Source: an uncultured Eubacteriales bacterium (lineage in GTDB: Bacteria; Bacillota; Clostridia; Christensenellales; UBA1242). Taken from it: DNA of 13,087 nucleotides. The notes beneath the pieces were generated by a model, which was not told the origin of the DNA, did no database searches, and saw only the letters and a program-made list of their open reading frames with translations. The translations under genes and the position numbers were made by a program. Shown piece after piece: positions 12,061 through 13,087 of the stretch (position 1 is the stretch's first letter; every line of letters begins with the position of its first letter). The DNA is taken from contig CARFEX010000014.1 of NCBI GenBank assembly GCA_948971535.1, positions 1 to 13,087 of the forward strand, read 5' to 3'.

Positions 12061-12458
12061 TAACATTTACTATTAATATCCTCATCAAATGATAAAGTAT
12101 CGTCTTCTTGATTTTTCACACATACAATATTATTTTCTTCATGATTATCAAAATCATAAATATTTTCTTCCTCTCTTATACAAATACCTTTTTGTTGTTT
12201 ATTATTACTTTGTTTCAAAGCAGTAAAATGAACTGTAACAGGAAATGTAACTATAGCTATTGTGATACCAATAAAAGAATGCAACATGAAAGAATCAAAA
12301 TTTTTTATAATTCCGTTGACAATTCCTCCAGTTAGACACGCAGCTGTAGGAACCCAAGGTAGAGCCTTAACTATACCACTTGATATAGCTTTGCCAAGTT
12401 TTTTAATTGATTTTATTATAGGTTTTGTTTCTTCAAAATTTTTCTTTTTATCCTTCAT
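12060..12458 (-). CDS. Unknown protein with two membrane segments and an acidic tail
   Basis: I chose ATG at 12456-12458 (132 residues), with AGGAAG seven bases upstream. A GTG at 12473 would add five residues but has a poorer context. The N-terminal 30 residues are basic (MKDKKK...KSIKKLGK). Two membrane segments follow (about residues 33-51 and 58-78), then an acidic C-terminal tail (EEENIYDFDNHEENN...). The start lies inside the end of the upstream gene (11-bp overlap), so translation is probably coupled. The layout, and the motifs C-x-LTG in TM1 and A-x-x-x-LK after TM2, resemble the upstream gene, suggesting paralogues. Function unknown; last gene of the operon. Confidence 0.65.
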   Translation of the reverse strand: MKDKKKNFEETKPIIKSIKKLGKAISSGIVKALPWVPTAACLTGGIVNGIIKNFDSFMLHSFIGITIAIVTFPVTVHFTALKQSNNKQQKGICIREEENIYDFDNHEENNIVCVKNQEDDTLSFDEDINSKC

Positions 12459-12831
12459 TTGAAACTTCCTCACCTGAGCATCCGTATTCTGTTACTTCTG
12501 CATCAATTATCTTAGAATCTTTATATTCTTCAATATCATAGGTAGCATCATTATTTTCTTCTTTATGTTTTTTAAGGGTTGAAATCGCATTTATAGTTGG
12601 GTAAATAGCAGCTAAAAAAGAAAAAGAAGATGCAACAAAGTTTAATGCGTAATAGTCGCCTTTACAAGCCTTATAAATACCTAATCCCAAATTTAATGCA
12701 CCAGTTAAAATACACATTCCAACTATTACAGCACTCGAAACAATTAAAAATTTTTCGCTACTTTTTAAAATTGACTTTTCTTGAGGTTTTACAATCTCAG
12801 CTTTAACCTCTATACCTGCTTTTTTATTCAT
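12448..12831 (-). CDS. Unknown protein with two membrane segments, probable paralogue of its downstream neighbour
   Basis: A 127-residue protein: lysine-rich N-terminus (1-27), TM1 about 28-52 (LIVSSAVIVGMCILTGALNL), a short loop, TM2 about 62-84, then an acidic hydrophilic tail (EENNDATYDIEEYKDSK...). The binding site is weak (GGAT about ten bases before the ATG), but the preceding gene ends only 16 bp upstream, which fits re-initiation by the same ribosomes. I do not recognise the family. Both ends are predicted to be on the same side of the membrane, probably cytoplasmic because of the flanking lysines. Confidence 0.65.
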   Translation of the reverse strand: MNKKAGIEVKAEIVKPQEKSILKSSEKFLIVSSAVIVGMCILTGALNLGLGIYKACKGDYYALNFVASSFSFLAAIYPTINAISTLKKHKEENNDATYDIEEYKDSKIIDAEVTEYGCSGEEVSNEG

Positions 12832-12847
12832 TTTTTGTTATCCATTT

Positions 12848-13081
12848 TTATTCTTGTTCTTGATCTGCTAAAAACATCTCATAATCATAGTCTGGGTCTG
12901 GAGTTGGATATTCCATTAATTCTTCAACGCCCTCTCCACTAACTGGAAGTTCATCATTAGCATCATAATAATCTTCAAAAGGAAATGGTTCTTCTATAGG
13001 ATTTTTTTCTAAATTTTCAAAATCAAGTCCATAAATTTCATTCTCTACTTCAGGTAAATTTTTAATATCTTTGTTTTCCAT
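12848..13081 (-). CDS. Small, very acidic unknown protein
   Basis: A 77-residue protein in which Glu and Asp make up more than a third of residues (for example EEPFPFEDYYDANDELP, and PTPDPDYDYEMFLADQEQE at the end), with almost no basic residues. It is probably disordered or a charge-based partner protein. The ATG at 13079-13081 is only six bases from the window edge, so no binding site can be judged and the frame is open upstream; the true start could be further right. It is followed closely by the two membrane-protein genes, so it is presumably the first visible gene of that operon. Function unknown. Confidence 0.5.
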   Translation of the reverse strand: MENKDIKNLPEVENEIYGLDFENLEKNPIEEPFPFEDYYDANDELPVSGEGVEELMEYPTPDPDYDYEMFLADQEQE

Positions 13082-13087
13082 AATCTT

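Overview
The window looks like chromosomal DNA from a low-GC, Gram-positive-type bacterium (Bacillota, probably Clostridia or a related uncultured gut-type lineage). Four things suggest this: AT-rich DNA, sigma-A style promoters with extended -10 elements, AAAGGAG ribosome binding sites, and a DNA-binding domain of the sporulation regulator Spo0A. This placement is an inference from gene content, not a phylogenetic result.

Left part (1-5950), accessory in character: the N-terminus of an unknown gene; a small CPCC-type cysteine-rich protein; a tRNA-Arg(TCG) with encoded CCA; an isolated VirD4/TraG-type coupling ATPase with no relaxase or other conjugation gene beside it; a secreted or membrane-anchored GLUG-repeat protein with a 10-G homopolymer just after its membrane anchor; and two unknown genes whose 3' ends overlap convergently.

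Middle part (5998-11268), housekeeping: an engB-rlmD pair with overlapping stop and start (ribosome-assembly GTPase and 23S rRNA uracil methyltransferase); a small protein with SecB-like features; a free-standing Spo0A C-terminal domain; and murC and murB, diverging from a 73-bp gap with back-to-back promoters. murC and murB supply successive steps of peptidoglycan precursor synthesis (MurB makes UDP-MurNAc, MurC adds L-alanine). engB and murC appear to be leaderless, and murB has almost no leader.

Right part (11301-13087): an unusually long mechanosensitive channel MscL, a strong bidirectional terminator, and a tight minus-strand operon encoding one small acidic protein and two proteins of two membrane segments each that look like diverged paralogues.

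The observations I would follow first are: (1) the poly-G tract, where gain or loss of one base stops translation almost at once, so the surface protein looks phase-variable; (2) a perfect 21-nt complementarity between the 5' leader of the SecB-like gene and the murB mRNA; (3) the receiver-less Spo0A domain with 0A-box-like sites at its own promoter; and (4) the shared, overlapping -35 region between murC and murB with leaderless starts.
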